Source of the DNA: Alphaproteobacteria bacterium
GTDB taxonomy: Bacteria; Pseudomonadota; Alphaproteobacteria; Rhodospirillales; Rhodospirillaceae
Reading direction: 5' to 3'
Assembly (NCBI GenBank): GCA_003246625.1
Contig: QJZR01000012.1
Location: 1-64,000, forward strand
Length of the DNA: 64,000 nucleotides
The translations under genes and the position numbers were made by a program. Below are positions 37,601 through 47,345 of this stretch, in pieces (the stretch's first letter is position 1; each line of letters starts with the position of its first letter). The notes under the pieces were generated by a model that saw nothing but the letters and a program-made list of their open reading frames with translations, was not told where the DNA came from and ran no database searches.

Positions 37601-37723
37601 GCCGGTGCCGACCACAGAGATTCCCTTGCGCGCCGCCCAGAAGGCCATGCTCTCAAGGCCGAGGTCGCGGCTGGTGGCGCGGGAATGCCGGGAATGGACA
37701 TGCAGGTCGGCGCGGAAGATCAT
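34667..37723 (-). CDS. EndoQ-type PHP endonuclease fused to UvrD/Rep-type helicase
   Basis: 1018 residues. Residues 1-~420 match endonuclease Q: PHP metal ligands Asp6/His8/His10 in RADLHVHSRHS, GTGD (Asp42), Glu93, His108/His109, His164 in PAHIWTPWF, Glu197 in FAVETGLSSDPAMNWR and Asp223/His225 in NSDAHS. A zinc finger follows (Cys277, Cys280, Cys293, Cys296). Residues ~465-1010 are a superfamily 1A helicase: Walker A AGPGSGKT (489-496), DEFQDIDEAQ, GDPDQAIYGFRGAD, LTMHAAKGLEF and VAMTRAEE. The protein ends in QMSLF, like a beta-clamp-binding pentapeptide. EndoQ nicks 5' of uracil, hypoxanthine, xanthine and AP sites; activity here is inferred. ATGA overlap with the upstream channel gene. 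Confidence 0.88.
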   Translation of the reverse strand: MIFRADLHVHSRHSRATSRDLGLESMAFWAARKGISVVGTGDCVHPLWRTEIREKLIPDGGGLYRLCPEIAAEVEKTLPPACRAPVRFMPTTEISTIYKKGEKTRKVHHLILLPDLDAADRLAAALARVGNIASDGRPILGLDSRDLLEIVLESDPRSYLIPAHIWTPWFSAMGAQSGFESIAACYGDLAGHIFAVETGLSSDPAMNWRISSLDGYRLVSNSDAHSAAKLGREATTFSGEPGFAAIRRALEKGEGYVGTVEFFPEEGKYHMDGHRACGVCLSPRETLDLGGRCPVCGKPLTVGVAHRVELLADRAEGAPLPSTAGRVESLVPLPEILSELLGSGPASKTVEAAYARVTARLGPELAILSEVPVDEIAAADPLLGEAIGRLRAGTVIRQAGYDGEYGAIRLFAEDELDRRDKGELLFDAPLSRRARKPRGPARESVHPEAATAPSVGAAAPSGRSGVLAALDADQAAAAEAIDGPLVVIAGPGSGKTRMLAHRIAHLVAERGVPPAACLAVTFTRRATGELRTRLTALLPEAAACAVESFHSLGLAILRAHGAEVGLPGGFRVAAEAERAAALAGALGIGTAKAAKLLRRLSALKRTGEAGDAEERRAMDLLTRLGRAQGWVDFDDLIGLAADLLDAGGAGAAAWRGRFAHICVDEFQDIDEAQYRLIRRLAGPDCALCVIGDPDQAIYGFRGADAACFDRFATDFPQARTLRLDRNYRSSGTIVAASAAVAEREAPGLAMRPAGEPVILHTAADEAAEAAFVAETIAALMGGHDMLAAKGGAGRGFADFAVLYRTDAQSAALREAFDRAGIPFRKSVPLPILDHPGVRAILAELGGGASLGERLTVAACTAETREGADIAALAEAKAWLAALAGETADDETAFREKLAVSLETDFQDARGDRVALLTMHAAKGLEFPVAFVVGLEEGLVPFAFPDAPPDAAAEAEEARLLYVAMTRAEEILVLSRAARRFRHGVWLSPPPSRFLARIPAALTARSAATVRKPRQMSLF

Positions 37724-38340
37724 TGGGCGGGATCGTCCTCGGAATAGACCGGCAGGGAGAGGTTGCGCCGCACCGCGACCAGACGCAGCAGCAGGGCGGC
37801 GGCAAAGCCCAGCCCCATCGCCGTCAGGCGATTCTGGCTCAGGGTTTCCACGACGACGAACAGCCCGGCGCCCAGAATCGCGGCGGTGGCATAGATTTCC
37901 CGCCGCAGGATCAAGGGTTCCTCGCGGCACAGAACGTCGCGGATCATGCCGCCGAAGCTGGCGGTGATCACCCCCATCGCCACCGCGATTTCCGGCCGCG
38001 CCCCCAGCAACAGGGCCTTTTCCGCGCCGACCACCGCGAACAGGGCCAGCCCCACCGCGTCGGCGACAAGAAGCTGCGGCATGTAGCGTTCGATCCGCCG
38101 CGCCAGGAAGAAAGTGGCGGAGGCCGCCAGCAACGCCACCCACAAATAGGCGACGTCCCGCACCCAGAAGACCGGCAAAGCGCCAAGGGCGATGTCGCGC
38201 AGGGTGCCGCCGCCGATCGCCGGGGCCAGCCCGACGACGAGAAAGCCGAAGATGTCGTAACGCTTGCGCGCCGCCATCAACCCGCCCGACACCGCGAATA
38301 CCGCGGTGCCGAACAGGTCCATGGCGTAGAGGACGGTCAT
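37720..38340 (-). CDS. Trimeric intracellular cation (TRIC) channel family protein (UPF0126)
   Basis: 206 residues with about seven hydrophobic segments in two repeats, each ending in the family glycine motif: AIGGGTLRDIALG and SFGGMIRDVLCRE. Prokaryotic TRIC proteins (YadS/YicG family) are homotrimeric K+-permeable channels; physiological roles are unclear. It lies between parC (19-base gap) and the EndoQ-helicase gene (ATGA overlap). This gives no obvious functional link, but it means the helicase is translationally coupled to a membrane protein. Confidence 0.9.
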   Translation of the reverse strand: MTVLYAMDLFGTAVFAVSGGLMAARKRYDIFGFLVVGLAPAIGGGTLRDIALGALPVFWVRDVAYLWVALLAASATFFLARRIERYMPQLLVADAVGLALFAVVGAEKALLLGARPEIAVAMGVITASFGGMIRDVLCREEPLILRREIYATAAILGAGLFVVVETLSQNRLTAMGLGFAAALLLRLVAVRRNLSLPVYSEDDPAQ

Positions 38341-38359
38341 GCCGAGCCTCCTTTTCCCC

Positions 38360-40618
38360 TTACGGTTCGAAACCGAAGCGGTTGTTGCGCGGGAAACCCG
38401 GCGGCGGCAGCTTGCCGACCTGGGAACGCTTGCCCAGCCAGTCGGTCATGTCGGGGATGGTGCGCACCCCGGCCTCGGTCTTCCATTGCAGGCCGTCGGC
38501 GGCGGAGAACACCCGCACGTCGGACAACCCTCCGTCCTTGAACAGCCCGTCGTTCTTGAAGCGTTGCAGGATGACGCCATGCCCACGGGTCATTTCCGAC
38601 ACCTCGGACAGGGGGAAAACCAGCAGGCGGCGGTTATGGCCGACGGTCACCACGGTGTCGCCCGTATCGGCGGTCCGGCAGAAGGCAGCGGCCTCCCCTT
38701 CCGAGAGGTTGAGGATCTGCTTGCCGGCACGGGTCTGCGCCACCACGGTGTCCTCGGCGACCAGAAAGCCATAGCCGGACCCCGTCGCCACCAGCAGCTT
38801 GCCGCCGCCGCGATAGATGCGCATCGAGACGATCTCGGCGTCGTTGGGCAGGTCGAGGTGCAGACGCAACGGCTCGCCGAAGCCGCGTCCGCGCGGAATC
38901 CTGTCGCCGACCAGGGTATAGAAACGCCCGTTGCTGGCGAAGAACAGGATCTTGTCGGTGGTCTGGGCGCACAGCGTCAGGGCCAGGGCGTCGCCGTCCT
39001 TGAACTTGGTCTCGCCGTTGATCTCGACATGCCCCTTGACCGCGCGGATCCATCCCTTCTGCGACAGGACGACGGTGATCGGTTCCTTCTCGATAAAGGC
39101 CTCCACCGGCATTTCGGGCAGCGCCGCCGCCTCGCCGAAGCCGGTACGGCGCGCCCCCAACGGGGTATCCGGTCCGAAACGCACGCCGATTTCGACGATT
39201 TCCGCGTCCAGGTGCTGCCAACGCAGCAGCGGATCGGCCAGCAGAGCCTCCAGTTCCTTCGCCTCGGCGGAGAGGGCCTCGTGCTCCCGGCGGATTTCCA
39301 TTTCCTCCAGCCGGCGCAGGGCGCGCAGCCGCATGTTGAGGATGGCTTCCGCCTGCACCTCGGTCAGCTTGAAGGTTTCGATCAACGCGGGCTTGGCTTC
39401 GTCGGCCTCGCGGATGATGCGGATGACCTCGTCCAGGTTGAGGTAGCAGATGAGGAACCCATCGAGGATTTCCAGGCGATGCCGGATCTTTCCCAGACGA
39501 TGGCGGGAACGGCGCTCCAGCACCTGATGCCGGTGGTCGAGGAAGTGCTTCAGCACCTGGCGCAGGTCCATCACCGCCGGAACCCCCGACGCGTCGAGGA
39601 CGTTCATGTTGAGGGAGAAGCGGATTTCCAGTTCGGTCAGCTTGAACAGCTGTTCCATCAGCACTTCGGCCTCGACGGAACGGGTCTTGGGCTCCAGAAT
39701 CAGGCGGACGTCCTCGGTCGATTCGTCGCGAATGTCGGCCAGAAGCGGCAGCTTGCGCTCGCCCATCAGTTCGGCGATGCGCTCCACCAGCTTCGATTTC
39801 TGCACCTGATAGGGAATCTCGGTGACGACGATCTGGTAGAGGCCGTGGCTCAGCTTCTCCACCTGCCAGCGGGCGCGCAGGCGGAATCCGCCGCGTCCGG
39901 TCTCGTAGGCCTCGCGGATGGTCGCCACCTCGTCCACCAGGATGCCGCCGGTGGGAAAATCCGGCCCCGGCACGAAACGCAACAGGTCGGCGGTGGTGGC
40001 CTCGGGATGCGCGATCAGATGGCGCAGCGCGTCGCACAATTCGGCGGCGTTGTGCGGGGGAATGTTGGTGGCCATGCCCACCGCGATGCCCGAGGCGCCG
40101 TTGGCCAGCAGATTGGGGAAAGCGGCGGGCAGCACCACCGGTTCCTCGTCCTCGCCGTCATAGGTGGAGCGGAAGTCCACCGCGTCCTCGTCCAGGCCGT
40201 TCATCAGGGCCTGCGCCACCTCGGTCAGGCGGGATTCGGTGTATCGCATCGCCGCGGCGTTATCGCCGTCGATGTTGCCGAAGTTTCCCTGCCCCTCGAT
40301 CAGGGGGTAACGCACCGCGAAATCCTGGGCGAGACGCACCAACGCCTCGTACACCGCGGAATCGCCGTGCGGGTGATACTTACCGATGACGTCGCCGACG
40401 ACGCGGGCGCATTTCTTGAAGCCCGAGGCGGGATCCAACTTCAACTGCCGCATCGCGTAAAGCAGGCGCCGGTGCACCGGCTTCAGGCCGTCGCGCACGT
40501 CGGGCAGGGAGCGCGACACGATGGTGGACAGCGCATAGGCCAGATAGCGTTCGCCCAGCGCGTCGCTCAACGGGACGTCGCGGACATCCTGGACCGTCGT
40601 CGTGGTTTTTGTCGTCAT
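38360..40618 (-). CDS. parC: DNA topoisomerase IV subunit A
   Basis: 752 residues. Catalytic Tyr126 in [10 protein letters not shown], and the quinolone-region sequence [15 protein letters not shown] with Ser87 and Glu91, the residues associated with sensitivity. The C-terminal beta-pinwheel repeats run from about residue 500. Length, and lack of a GyrA-box with the usual Gln-Arg-Arg-Gly-Gly-Lys-Gly sequence, favour ParC over GyrA. It decatenates daughter chromosomes. The ATG overlaps the recO stop (ATGA), joining chromosome segregation to recombination repair in one transcript. Confidence 0.95.
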   Translation of the reverse strand: MTTKTTTTVQDVRDVPLSDALGERYLAYALSTIVSRSLPDVRDGLKPVHRRLLYAMRQLKLDPASGFKKCARVVGDVIGKYHPHGDSAVYEALVRLAQDFAVRYPLIEGQGNFGNIDGDNAAAMRYTESRLTEVAQALMNGLDEDAVDFRSTYDGEDEEPVVLPAAFPNLLANGASGIAVGMATNIPPHNAAELCDALRHLIAHPEATTADLLRFVPGPDFPTGGILVDEVATIREAYETGRGGFRLRARWQVEKLSHGLYQIVVTEIPYQVQKSKLVERIAELMGERKLPLLADIRDESTEDVRLILEPKTRSVEAEVLMEQLFKLTELEIRFSLNMNVLDASGVPAVMDLRQVLKHFLDHRHQVLERRSRHRLGKIRHRLEILDGFLICYLNLDEVIRIIREADEAKPALIETFKLTEVQAEAILNMRLRALRRLEEMEIRREHEALSAEAKELEALLADPLLRWQHLDAEIVEIGVRFGPDTPLGARRTGFGEAAALPEMPVEAFIEKEPITVVLSQKGWIRAVKGHVEINGETKFKDGDALALTLCAQTTDKILFFASNGRFYTLVGDRIPRGRGFGEPLRLHLDLPNDAEIVSMRIYRGGGKLLVATGSGYGFLVAEDTVVAQTRAGKQILNLSEGEAAAFCRTADTGDTVVTVGHNRRLLVFPLSEVSEMTRGHGVILQRFKNDGLFKDGGLSDVRVFSAADGLQWKTEAGVRTIPDMTDWLGKRSQVGKLPPPGFPRNNRFGFEP

Positions 40619-41367
40619 ACCCCCTCACTCAACTTCAAGCCCCCCCATTCGCCGCGCGACAACCTGTCGAGCAGGCGGTCGCGGGCTTCCGGCAGAGGAC
40701 GTCCCAATACATCGAACACATGCCGCCGGAGAAAATAACCGGTCACGGCCAGCCCCGCCACCACATCCGCATCGGAAACCGGACCGGTACGGCGGAAGAC
40801 CTCGGGAAACGGCAACAAACGGTCGCGATAGGCCGCGCCCGCCGCGCCGCAAACCGCGCCGCCGCTTTTCGGCGAGACATAACGCAGATCCGTGGTCGCG
40901 CCGGTGGCGACGCAGGCGTCGAGATGCAGCCCGAAGCCCAGGGACTCCAGCAATCCGCGCTCGAAATCCGCATAGCCCGCCGCCCAATCCGCGTCGGGCA
41001 GACGCGACAATAGGGCGACGCAAAGATCGTAGAGATCGGGATGCGGCTCGCGTTCGGGCAACGCCGCGTCGAGCAACCCGCACAGGGAGACCAGGGCGGC
41101 CAGGCGCCCCGCGTCCTCCAGCACCAGGGGCGAGATCGCGGCTTCCGGCTCGCAGGAAAAGGTCCCCAGGTGTTCCTCCAGCCGCGCCCGCCAACGCGCC
41201 GAGACCAGGGTTCCCGGCTCCAGGCCGCCACGCAGACGGCGCGACACCCCGCCCTTGACCAGCCCGGCATGCCGCCCATGCGCACGGGTCAGCGCGGTCA
41301 CCACCACGTCGGTTTCGCCGTGCTTGCGGCGTCCCAACAGAATCGCGGTGTCCTGCCACTCCAGCAT
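40615..41367 (-). CDS. recO: DNA repair protein RecO
   Basis: 250 residues. An N-terminal OB-fold ([20 protein letters not shown], then [20 protein letters not shown]) and a helical C-terminal domain ending with YFLRRHVFD. RecO anneals DNA and loads RecA with RecR. It is in the usual alphaproteobacterial cluster lepB-rnc-era-recO-parC; overlaps parC by four bases and follows era by 42. Confidence 0.95.
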   Translation of the reverse strand: MLEWQDTAILLGRRKHGETDVVVTALTRAHGRHAGLVKGGVSRRLRGGLEPGTLVSARWRARLEEHLGTFSCEPEAAISPLVLEDAGRLAALVSLCGLLDAALPEREPHPDLYDLCVALLSRLPDADWAAGYADFERGLLESLGFGLHLDACVATGATTDLRYVSPKSGGAVCGAAGAAYRDRLLPFPEVFRRTGPVSDADVVAGLAVTGYFLRRHVFDVLGRPLPEARDRLLDRLSRGEWGGLKLSEGV

Positions 41368-41409
41368 CGCCGTCCGACGCTCCTTAGGGTCTACCCGAAG
41401 AACCGGTCG

Positions 41410-42327
41410 TTACGCGTTGAAATCCAACCCCCAATCCCGGTAACGCTCGGGGTCGTCCAGCCAGTTGTCGCGCACCTTGACGAAGAGGAACAGGTGCACC
41501 CGGCACTCCAGAAGCTCTTCCAGTTCCTTGCGCGCGGCGGCGCCGATCGCCTTGATCCGGCTGCCCCCCTTGCCGAGAACGATGGATTTCTGGCCGTCCC
41601 GCTGCACATAGACGGTCTGCTCGATACGCACCGAGCCGTCTTCCTGGTCTGTCCAGGCCTCGGTTTCCACGGTGATCGCGTAGGGCAGTTCCTGATGCAG
41701 TTGCAGGAACACCTGTTCGCGGGTGATTTCCGCCGCGAGCAGGCGATTGGGCATGTCGGACAACTGCTCCGGGTCGAACAGCCAGGGACCTTCCGGCAAA
41801 CCTTCGCTGACCGCGTCCAGCACGTCGGCGACGCCATCCCCGGCCTCCGCCGAGATCATGAAGATCCGGTCGAAGGTCAGAACCGCGTCGGTCCGCGCCG
41901 CCAGATCCAGCAGTTTCTCGCGCGGGATCAGGTCGATCTTGTTGAGGGCCAGGAACAGGCGGCGCGGCCGACGCTCCGCCAGCTTGGCGAGAATCGCCTC
42001 GACGTCGCGGGTCAGGCCACGCTGCGCGTCGATCAGCAGCAGGACGACGTCGGCGTCCTCGGCCTCGCTCCAAGCGGCGGCGACCATGGCGCGGTCCAGG
42101 CGGCGGCGCGGCGCGAAGATGCCGGGGGTATCGACGAAGACCACCTGCGCCCCCGCGTGCATGGCGATGCCGCGCACCCGCGCGCGCGTCGTCTGCACCT
42201 TGTGGGTGACGATCGACACCTTGCCGCCGACCGCGGCGTTGACGAAGGTGGATTTGCCTGCATTGGGCGCGCCCACGACGGCAACGAAGCCGCAACGGCT
42301 GGGGGCGGAAACGGCGTCGTCGGTCAC
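41410..42327 (-). CDS. era: GTPase Era
   Basis: 305 residues. G1 GAPNAGKST (residues 19-27), G3 VDTPGIF, G4 NKIDLI and a C-terminal KH domain with LGKGGSRIKAIG. Era chaperones 16S rRNA 3'-end maturation and 30S assembly. The start is GTG at 42327, overlapping the rnc stop (GTGA), so Era and RNase III are made together; the open frame further upstream is rnc sequence. Confidence 0.97.
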   Translation of the reverse strand: MTDDAVSAPSRCGFVAVVGAPNAGKSTFVNAAVGGKVSIVTHKVQTTRARVRGIAMHAGAQVVFVDTPGIFAPRRRLDRAMVAAAWSEAEDADVVLLLIDAQRGLTRDVEAILAKLAERRPRRLFLALNKIDLIPREKLLDLAARTDAVLTFDRIFMISAEAGDGVADVLDAVSEGLPEGPWLFDPEQLSDMPNRLLAAEITREQVFLQLHQELPYAITVETEAWTDQEDGSVRIEQTVYVQRDGQKSIVLGKGGSRIKAIGAAARKELEELLECRVHLFLFVKVRDNWLDDPERYRDWGLDFNA

Positions 42328-43082
42328 GGGGAGGCTTCCTTTTCGGTCAAACGGTCGAGCAACAGGGCGGCGGCGGCCTGCTCGGCGGCGCGTTTCGAGG
42401 TTCCCACGGCGTCCGCCTCGCCGGATGTCTCCACCGCGACGCGCACGTGGAAGGTCGGCGCGTGCGAGGGGCCATCCTGGGAGAGAACCGTGTAGGCGGG
42501 CAGCGGCAGCCCCCTGCCCTGCGCCCATTCCTGCAAGGCGGTCTTGGCCTCGCGCGGAGGGCGAACGTCGCGGGAAACCCGGTCGGCCCACAGCCGCCGG
42601 ACGAGAAGACGGGCAGTCTCGAACCCGGCGTCGGCGAACACCGCGCCGATCACTGCCTCGCAGGCGTCGGCCAGGATCGAGGGATTGGCGCGGCCATGTT
42701 CGCGTTCGGTGCCCGCGCACAGCAGGATCGCCGCGTCCAGGCCCAGTTCCGCCGCGATTTCGGCCATCGGCTCCTGACTGACCAGAGCGGTGAAGCGCCG
42801 CGACAGGTCGCCTTCCCGTTCGTTCGGGAAACGCTGCCACAGCATCTCGGCGACCGCCAGCCCGGCCACCCGGTCGCCCAGAAATTCCAGGCGTTCGTAG
42901 GGCGAGGCTCCGCCCTTGCCGCCGTTCCTGCCGCGGCTGGCCAAGCTGGGGTGGGTCAGCGCGTCGCGCAGCAAGCCGCGGTCGGCAAAGGCATGGCCCA
43001 ACCGGTCCTCCAGAAGCGCGAAGCGCGGATCGTCGTGTTTCGGTTCGTTCATCGCCTCTCGCGCGGGGCGGCGCGGGTCCAT
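42324..43082 (-). CDS. rnc: Ribonuclease III
   Basis: 252 residues. Signature YERLEFLGDRVAGLAVAEML with catalytic Glu/Asp, second acidic cluster LADACEAVIGAVFADAG, and a C-terminal double-stranded-RNA-binding domain (KTALQEWAQGRGLPLPAYTV to GTSKRAAEQAAAALLL). It processes rRNA and regulates mRNAs. The start at 43082 (TGATG with lepB) is favoured by coupling; an ATG at 43052 (MNEPKHDD) is equally possible and would give 242 residues. Confidence 0.95.
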   Translation of the reverse strand: MDPRRPAREAMNEPKHDDPRFALLEDRLGHAFADRGLLRDALTHPSLASRGRNGGKGGASPYERLEFLGDRVAGLAVAEMLWQRFPNEREGDLSRRFTALVSQEPMAEIAAELGLDAAILLCAGTEREHGRANPSILADACEAVIGAVFADAGFETARLLVRRLWADRVSRDVRPPREAKTALQEWAQGRGLPLPAYTVLSQDGPSHAPTFHVRVAVETSGEADAVGTSKRAAEQAAAALLLDRLTEKEASP

Positions 43083-43855
43083 CAGTTCACGGACTTCAGA
43101 AGGCGCCCGTAACGGATGGCGGTCGGCCACCGCCAGAACTCCCACCAGTGCACGCTGGACTCGTGAGAGAAGAATATCACTGTTGCGCGTCCGATCAGAT
43201 TCTCTTCCGGCACGAACCCGACGGAACGGCGGCTATCCACGGAATTGTCGCGGTTGTCGCCCATCATGAAGTAATGGCCCTCGGGGACCAGATACTCCCG
43301 CGTGTTGTCGAAGGGTTTGTTGTCGGATTCCTCGAGGATACGGTGTTCGCGCCCGCCCGGCAGGGTTTCCATGTACTGCGGCACGCGGCGGGTGCTGCCC
43401 TCGTAATCGACGTAGACGAAGTCCTCGACGCGGCGCCGCTTCACCGGTTCGCCGTTGATGTTGAGGATGCCGTCGATCACCTGCACCCGGTCGCCGGGAA
43501 GGCCGACGATGCGCTTGATGTAGTTGGTGTCCGGCTCGCGCGGGTGGCGGAACACCACGACGTCGCCGCGTTCCGGCTCGGTCGCCAGGATACGTCCGGG
43601 GAACAGCGGCACCGCATACGGCAGCGAATAGCGGCTGTAGCCGTAGGACAGCTTGGACACGAACAGATAATCGCCGATCAGCACGGAGGGGAACATCGAG
43701 CCGGACGGAATGTTGAACGGCTCGTAGGCGAAGGTGCGTACCCCCACCGCGATCAGAACGGCATAGACGACGGTTCGGGTGGCTTCCCAGAATCCGCCGG
43801 ATTTTCGGCTGCTATAGCTTTTCAAACCGCCCTCGATTGCATCGGAAGCCCCCAT
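43082..43855 (-). CDS. lepB: Signal peptidase I
   Basis: 257 residues. One N-terminal membrane segment (VVYAVLIAVGVRTFAY), catalytic Ser53 in IPSGSMFPSVLIGD, general-base Lys114 in NYIKRIVGLPGD, and the box E sequence YFMMGDNRDNSVDSR. It removes signal peptides from exported proteins such as Slt and DacA encoded in this window. It lies 51 bases after acpS and is coupled to rnc by a TGATG overlap. Confidence 0.97.
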   Translation of the reverse strand: MGASDAIEGGLKSYSSRKSGGFWEATRTVVYAVLIAVGVRTFAYEPFNIPSGSMFPSVLIGDYLFVSKLSYGYSRYSLPYAVPLFPGRILATEPERGDVVVFRHPREPDTNYIKRIVGLPGDRVQVIDGILNINGEPVKRRRVEDFVYVDYEGSTRRVPQYMETLPGGREHRILEESDNKPFDNTREYLVPEGHYFMMGDNRDNSVDSRRSVGFVPEENLIGRATVIFFSHESSVHWWEFWRWPTAIRYGRLLKSVN

Positions 43856-43906
43856 CGGACCAAGGTATCGGCCCGTCGAGATAAGAACGGCTCGCCGGGG
43901 GGATTG

Positions 43907-44329
43907 TCAAGTCCCCGAGGCCTCGGGAACCGCCTCGATGATCACCATCGCCTCGGCCCAGGGGTAATCGTCGGTCATCGTCAGGTGGACGCGGAGGGTC
44001 GTGCCGGGCGGCGTCAGCTCCGCGCCGCGCGCCGCCGCGCCGCCGGACAACAGCATCGTCGGCTGGCCGGACGGCGCGTTGACCACCCCCAGGTCCCGCC
44101 AGAACACCCCCCGCCGGAAACCGGTGCCCAGAGCCTTGGAACAGGCTTCCTTGGCGGCGAACCGCTTCGCCAGGGTCGCGGCATGCACCCGCGGAATCCC
44201 CTTGCGGCGCTCCGCCTTCGCCTTTTCCGCCGGGGTGAAGATGCGGTCGACGAAGCGGTCGCCGAAACGTTCCAGCGTCGCCTCGATACGGCGGATGTCG
44301 ACCAAATCGTTGCCGATCCCCAGAATCAT
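43907..44329 (-). CDS. acpS: Holo-[acyl-carrier-protein] synthase
   Basis: 140 residues. Mg-binding Asp in [15 protein letters not shown] and Glu in [18 protein letters not shown] define AcpS. It transfers 4'-phosphopantetheine from CoA to the Ser of ACP. ATGA overlap with pdxJ, the conserved pdxJ-acpS pair. Confidence 0.96.
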   Translation of the reverse strand: MILGIGNDLVDIRRIEATLERFGDRFVDRIFTPAEKAKAERRKGIPRVHAATLAKRFAAKEACSKALGTGFRRGVFWRDLGVVNAPSGQPTMLLSGGAAARGAELTPPGTTLRVHLTMTDDYPWAEAMVIIEAVPEASGT

Positions 44330-45060
44330 CCCCGCGCCTCGTCCATCAGGCGGCGCATTTCGGCGATGGCCGCGGCCAGGCCGGTGAAGATCGCCTCGCC
44401 GATCAGGAAATGCCCGATATTGAGTTCGCGGATTTGCGGCAACGCCGCGACCGGCCCGACGGTGTCGAAGGCCAGCCCGTGCCCGGCGTGGCATTCCAGC
44501 CCGATCGCCCCGGCATGCGCGGCGGCGGCGCGGATGCGCTCCATCTCGGCGGCACGGGCCGCGCCGGTGGCGTCGCAATAGGCGCCGGTATGCAGCTCCA
44601 CCACCGGCGCGCCCAGGGCCTTCGCCGCGTCGAGAACGCGCGGATCGGGCTCGACGAACAGCGACACGCGGATGCCCGCCGCGCCCAGGCGGGTCACCGC
44701 CTCGGCCAGGAACGGTCCGGCGGACAGCACGTTCAGGCCGCCCTCGGTGGTGCGCTCCTCGCGCTTTTCCGGCACCAGGCAGCAGGCGTGCGGCGCCAGC
44801 GACAGGGCGATGTCCACCATTTCGGGGGTCGCCGCCATTTCCATGTTGAGGGGCTTGTCGATTTCCGCCTTGAGCCGCCGCATGTCGTCGTCGCGCATGT
44901 GGCGCCGGTCCTCGCGCAGGTGCGCGGTGATGCCGTCCGCCCCCGCCGCGATGGCCAGTTTCGCCGCGCGTACCGGGTCCGGCACCGCGCCGCCGCGCGA
45001 GTTGCGCACCGTCGCCACGTGGTCGATGTTGATGCCCAGGCGCAGGTTTCCGGCGGACAT
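44326..45060 (-). CDS. pdxJ: Pyridoxine 5'-phosphate synthase
   Basis: 244 residues, TIM barrel. [61 protein letters not shown] and [14 protein letters not shown] are the family signatures, with the active-site His and Glu residues in place. It condenses 3-amino-1-hydroxyacetone phosphate with deoxyxylulose 5-phosphate to give pyridoxine phosphate. GAGGG lies eight bases before the ATG. It follows rsh by 14 bases. Confidence 0.97.
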   Translation of the reverse strand: MSAGNLRLGINIDHVATVRNSRGGAVPDPVRAAKLAIAAGADGITAHLREDRRHMRDDDMRRLKAEIDKPLNMEMAATPEMVDIALSLAPHACCLVPEKREERTTEGGLNVLSAGPFLAEAVTRLGAAGIRVSLFVEPDPRVLDAAKALGAPVVELHTGAYCDATGAARAAEMERIRAAAAHAGAIGLECHAGHGLAFDTVGPVAALPQIRELNIGHFLIGEAIFTGLAAAIAEMRRLMDEARG

Positions 45061-45074
45061 TGGCCATCCCTCTT

Positions 45075-47213
45075 TCAATTGCGCGCGCGTTCGACGGCGC
45101 TGATCGCCGAGGTCGCCCGCAGGGCCGCGATGATGTTGGTGAGGTGCCGCACGTCGCGGACCTCGACGTCCACGATGATCTCGAAGAACGCCTTGGAGCG
45201 GTTGACGATCTTCAGGTTGACGATGTTGCCGTTGTTCTGCGCGATCAGGGTGGTCAGGGTGGCGAGAGCCGAGGGCTCGTTGGTCAGGATCAGCTTCACC
45301 CGGCCGATGTGGGATTCTTCCTGGCTGTCCTCGTCCCACGAAATGTCGAGCCAGCGTTCCGGTTCGTCGGCCAGGCGCTCCAGCGTCGGGCAGTCGATGG
45401 TATGCACGGTGACGCCCTTGCCGGTGGAAACGATGCCGACGATGCGGTCGCCGGGCAGCGGGTGGCAGCATTGCGCGAAGTGAATCGCCATGCCCGGAAT
45501 CAGTCCCTTGATCGGCAGGGCGGCGCCCGGCTTGCTCTTGGTGCGGGCACGGGCGATGGGCAGTATCTTGTCGGTCTTGGGCTGCTGTTCCTTGAGTTCG
45601 GGATAGACCGCATGCACCACGTCCCGGCCCGAGACGTTCCCCTCGCCGACCAGGGCGCGCAGGTCGTCGGCGCTGCCCACCTTGAACTGTTTGCAACAGC
45701 CGTCCAGGCCGCGTTCGCTCAACTCCACGCCCGCCTGGCGGAAGGCGCGTTCGAGAATCTGGCGGCCGAGTTCCAGGTATTGTTCGCGCTGCTGGGTGCG
45801 GACGAAACGGCGGATACGGGTACGCGCCTTGGCGGTGACGACGAAGCGTTCCCATTCCGCCGAGGGATGCTGCGTCTTGGAGGTGACGATCTCCACCTGA
45901 TCGCCGTTCTTGAGTTCGGTGCGCAGGGTGACGATGCGGCCGTTGACCTTCGCCCCGACGCAACGGTCGCCGACCGCGGTGTGCACCGCATAGGCGAAGT
46001 CCACCGGCGTCGAACCGCTGGGCAGGGAGATCAAATCGCCCTTCGGGGTGAAGCAGAAGACCTGGTCCGCGTACATCTCCATGCGGGTGTTTTCCAGGAA
46101 TTCCTCGGGGCTGGACGCGTGATCGAGGATTTCCAGGAGTTCCCGCAGCCAGCGGAACTGCTTGCCGTCGTGGCGGATGCCCTGCTTGTACTGCCAGTGC
46201 GCGGCGACGCCCAGCTCGTTCACCGCGTGCATCTCGCGGGTGCGGATCTGCACCTCGATACGGTGGCGTTGCGGCCCGATCACGCCGGTGTGCAGACACT
46301 GATAGCCGTTCGGCTTCGGTGTCGAGATGTAGTCCTTGAACCGCCCGGGCACCATCGGATACTGGCTGTGGATGATGCCGAGCGAGCGGTAACAGTCCTC
46401 CAGACCGTCGACCAGGATGCGGAAGGCCATGATGTCGGACAACTGCTCGAAGCCGACGTCCTTCCGCTGCATCTTGCGCCAGATCGAATACGGCGTCTTT
46501 TCGCGTCCGGTGACGTTGGCGATCACCCCGCCGCTCTCCAGGCTGGAGCGCAATTCCTCGATGATGGTGTCGATCAGCGCCGTCCCCTGCTCGCGCAGGA
46601 AGGACAGGCGGGTGATGATCGACTGCCGGGCATCGGGATGCAGCTCGGCGAAGGCCAAATCCTCCAACTCGGACTTGATCTCTTGCAGGCCGATGCGCTC
46701 CGCCAGGGGCGCGTAGATCTCCATGGTTTCCAGCGCGATGCGGCGCCTCTTCTCCGGCGAGGCGACGAAATGCAGGGTGCGCATGTTGTGGGTGCGGTCC
46801 GCCAGCTTGACCAAGAGGACACGGATGTCCTCGCTCATCGCCAGAACGAACTTGCGGAAGTTCTCGGCCTGCTTGGTCTGGTCGGATTGCAGTTGGATAC
46901 GCGTCAGCTTGGTCACGCCGTCGACCAGATTGGCGACGTCTTGACCGAACATTTCCTTTATACCGTCGTAAGTTGCCGCCGTATCTTCCAGCGTGTCATG
47001 AAGAAGTCCGGTGATAATGGAGGCGGTATCCAGGCGGTATTTGGTCAGAATGCCCGCGACTTCGATAGGGTGCGAGAAGTACGGGTCGCCGCTTTCGCGC
47101 ACCTGACTGCCGTGCATCTTCATCGCGTAGACGTAGGCACGATTGAGCGCGTCCTCGTCCACGGAGGGATCGTAGGATTTGACCCGTTCCACCAGTTCGT
47201 ACTGGCGCATCAT
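45075..47213 (-). CDS. rsh: Bifunctional (p)ppGpp synthetase/hydrolase (Rel/SpoT homologue)
   Basis: 712 residues. HD hydrolase domain with His72-Asp73 in LLHDTLEDT; synthetase domain with [16 protein letters not shown] and [11 protein letters not shown]; the RFKD charge motif typical of bifunctional enzymes rather than RelA-type EXDD; TGS (about 390-450) and C-terminal ACT (about 635-712). As the only such enzyme seen here it would both make and destroy (p)ppGpp. The start was set at ATG 47213 with GGAAGGAG 11 bases upstream; an in-frame GTG at 47225 abuts this site and the next codon is also ATG. Confidence 0.96.
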   Translation of the reverse strand: MMRQYELVERVKSYDPSVDEDALNRAYVYAMKMHGSQVRESGDPYFSHPIEVAGILTKYRLDTASIITGLLHDTLEDTAATYDGIKEMFGQDVANLVDGVTKLTRIQLQSDQTKQAENFRKFVLAMSEDIRVLLVKLADRTHNMRTLHFVASPEKRRRIALETMEIYAPLAERIGLQEIKSELEDLAFAELHPDARQSIITRLSFLREQGTALIDTIIEELRSSLESGGVIANVTGREKTPYSIWRKMQRKDVGFEQLSDIMAFRILVDGLEDCYRSLGIIHSQYPMVPGRFKDYISTPKPNGYQCLHTGVIGPQRHRIEVQIRTREMHAVNELGVAAHWQYKQGIRHDGKQFRWLRELLEILDHASSPEEFLENTRMEMYADQVFCFTPKGDLISLPSGSTPVDFAYAVHTAVGDRCVGAKVNGRIVTLRTELKNGDQVEIVTSKTQHPSAEWERFVVTAKARTRIRRFVRTQQREQYLELGRQILERAFRQAGVELSERGLDGCCKQFKVGSADDLRALVGEGNVSGRDVVHAVYPELKEQQPKTDKILPIARARTKSKPGAALPIKGLIPGMAIHFAQCCHPLPGDRIVGIVSTGKGVTVHTIDCPTLERLADEPERWLDISWDEDSQEESHIGRVKLILTNEPSALATLTTLIAQNNGNIVNLKIVNRSKAFFEIIVDVEVRDVRHLTNIIAALRATSAISAVERARN

Positions 47214-47345
47214 TGCGACCGGCACTCCTTCCCAACGCCTTTAGACGACAAAAGCGACTGCCAGTGCAGCCGCTTTCGGACGTCGGCGCGCATCGAATCC
47301 GCGCTCACCCACTTGCACCACCTGCCCAAGCCGGACAGGAACGGA

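Noticed and set aside
34571-37747. A 1058-codon open frame on the plus strand opposite the EndoQ-helicase gene
   Set aside because: Composition is dominated by Arg/Gly/Gln with no family motif; it mirrors GC-rich third positions of the real minus-strand gene, which has complete catalytic motifs.
38339-40738. A 799-codon plus-strand frame opposite parC
   Set aside because: Shadow of the parC frame; His/Gln-rich nonsense composition.
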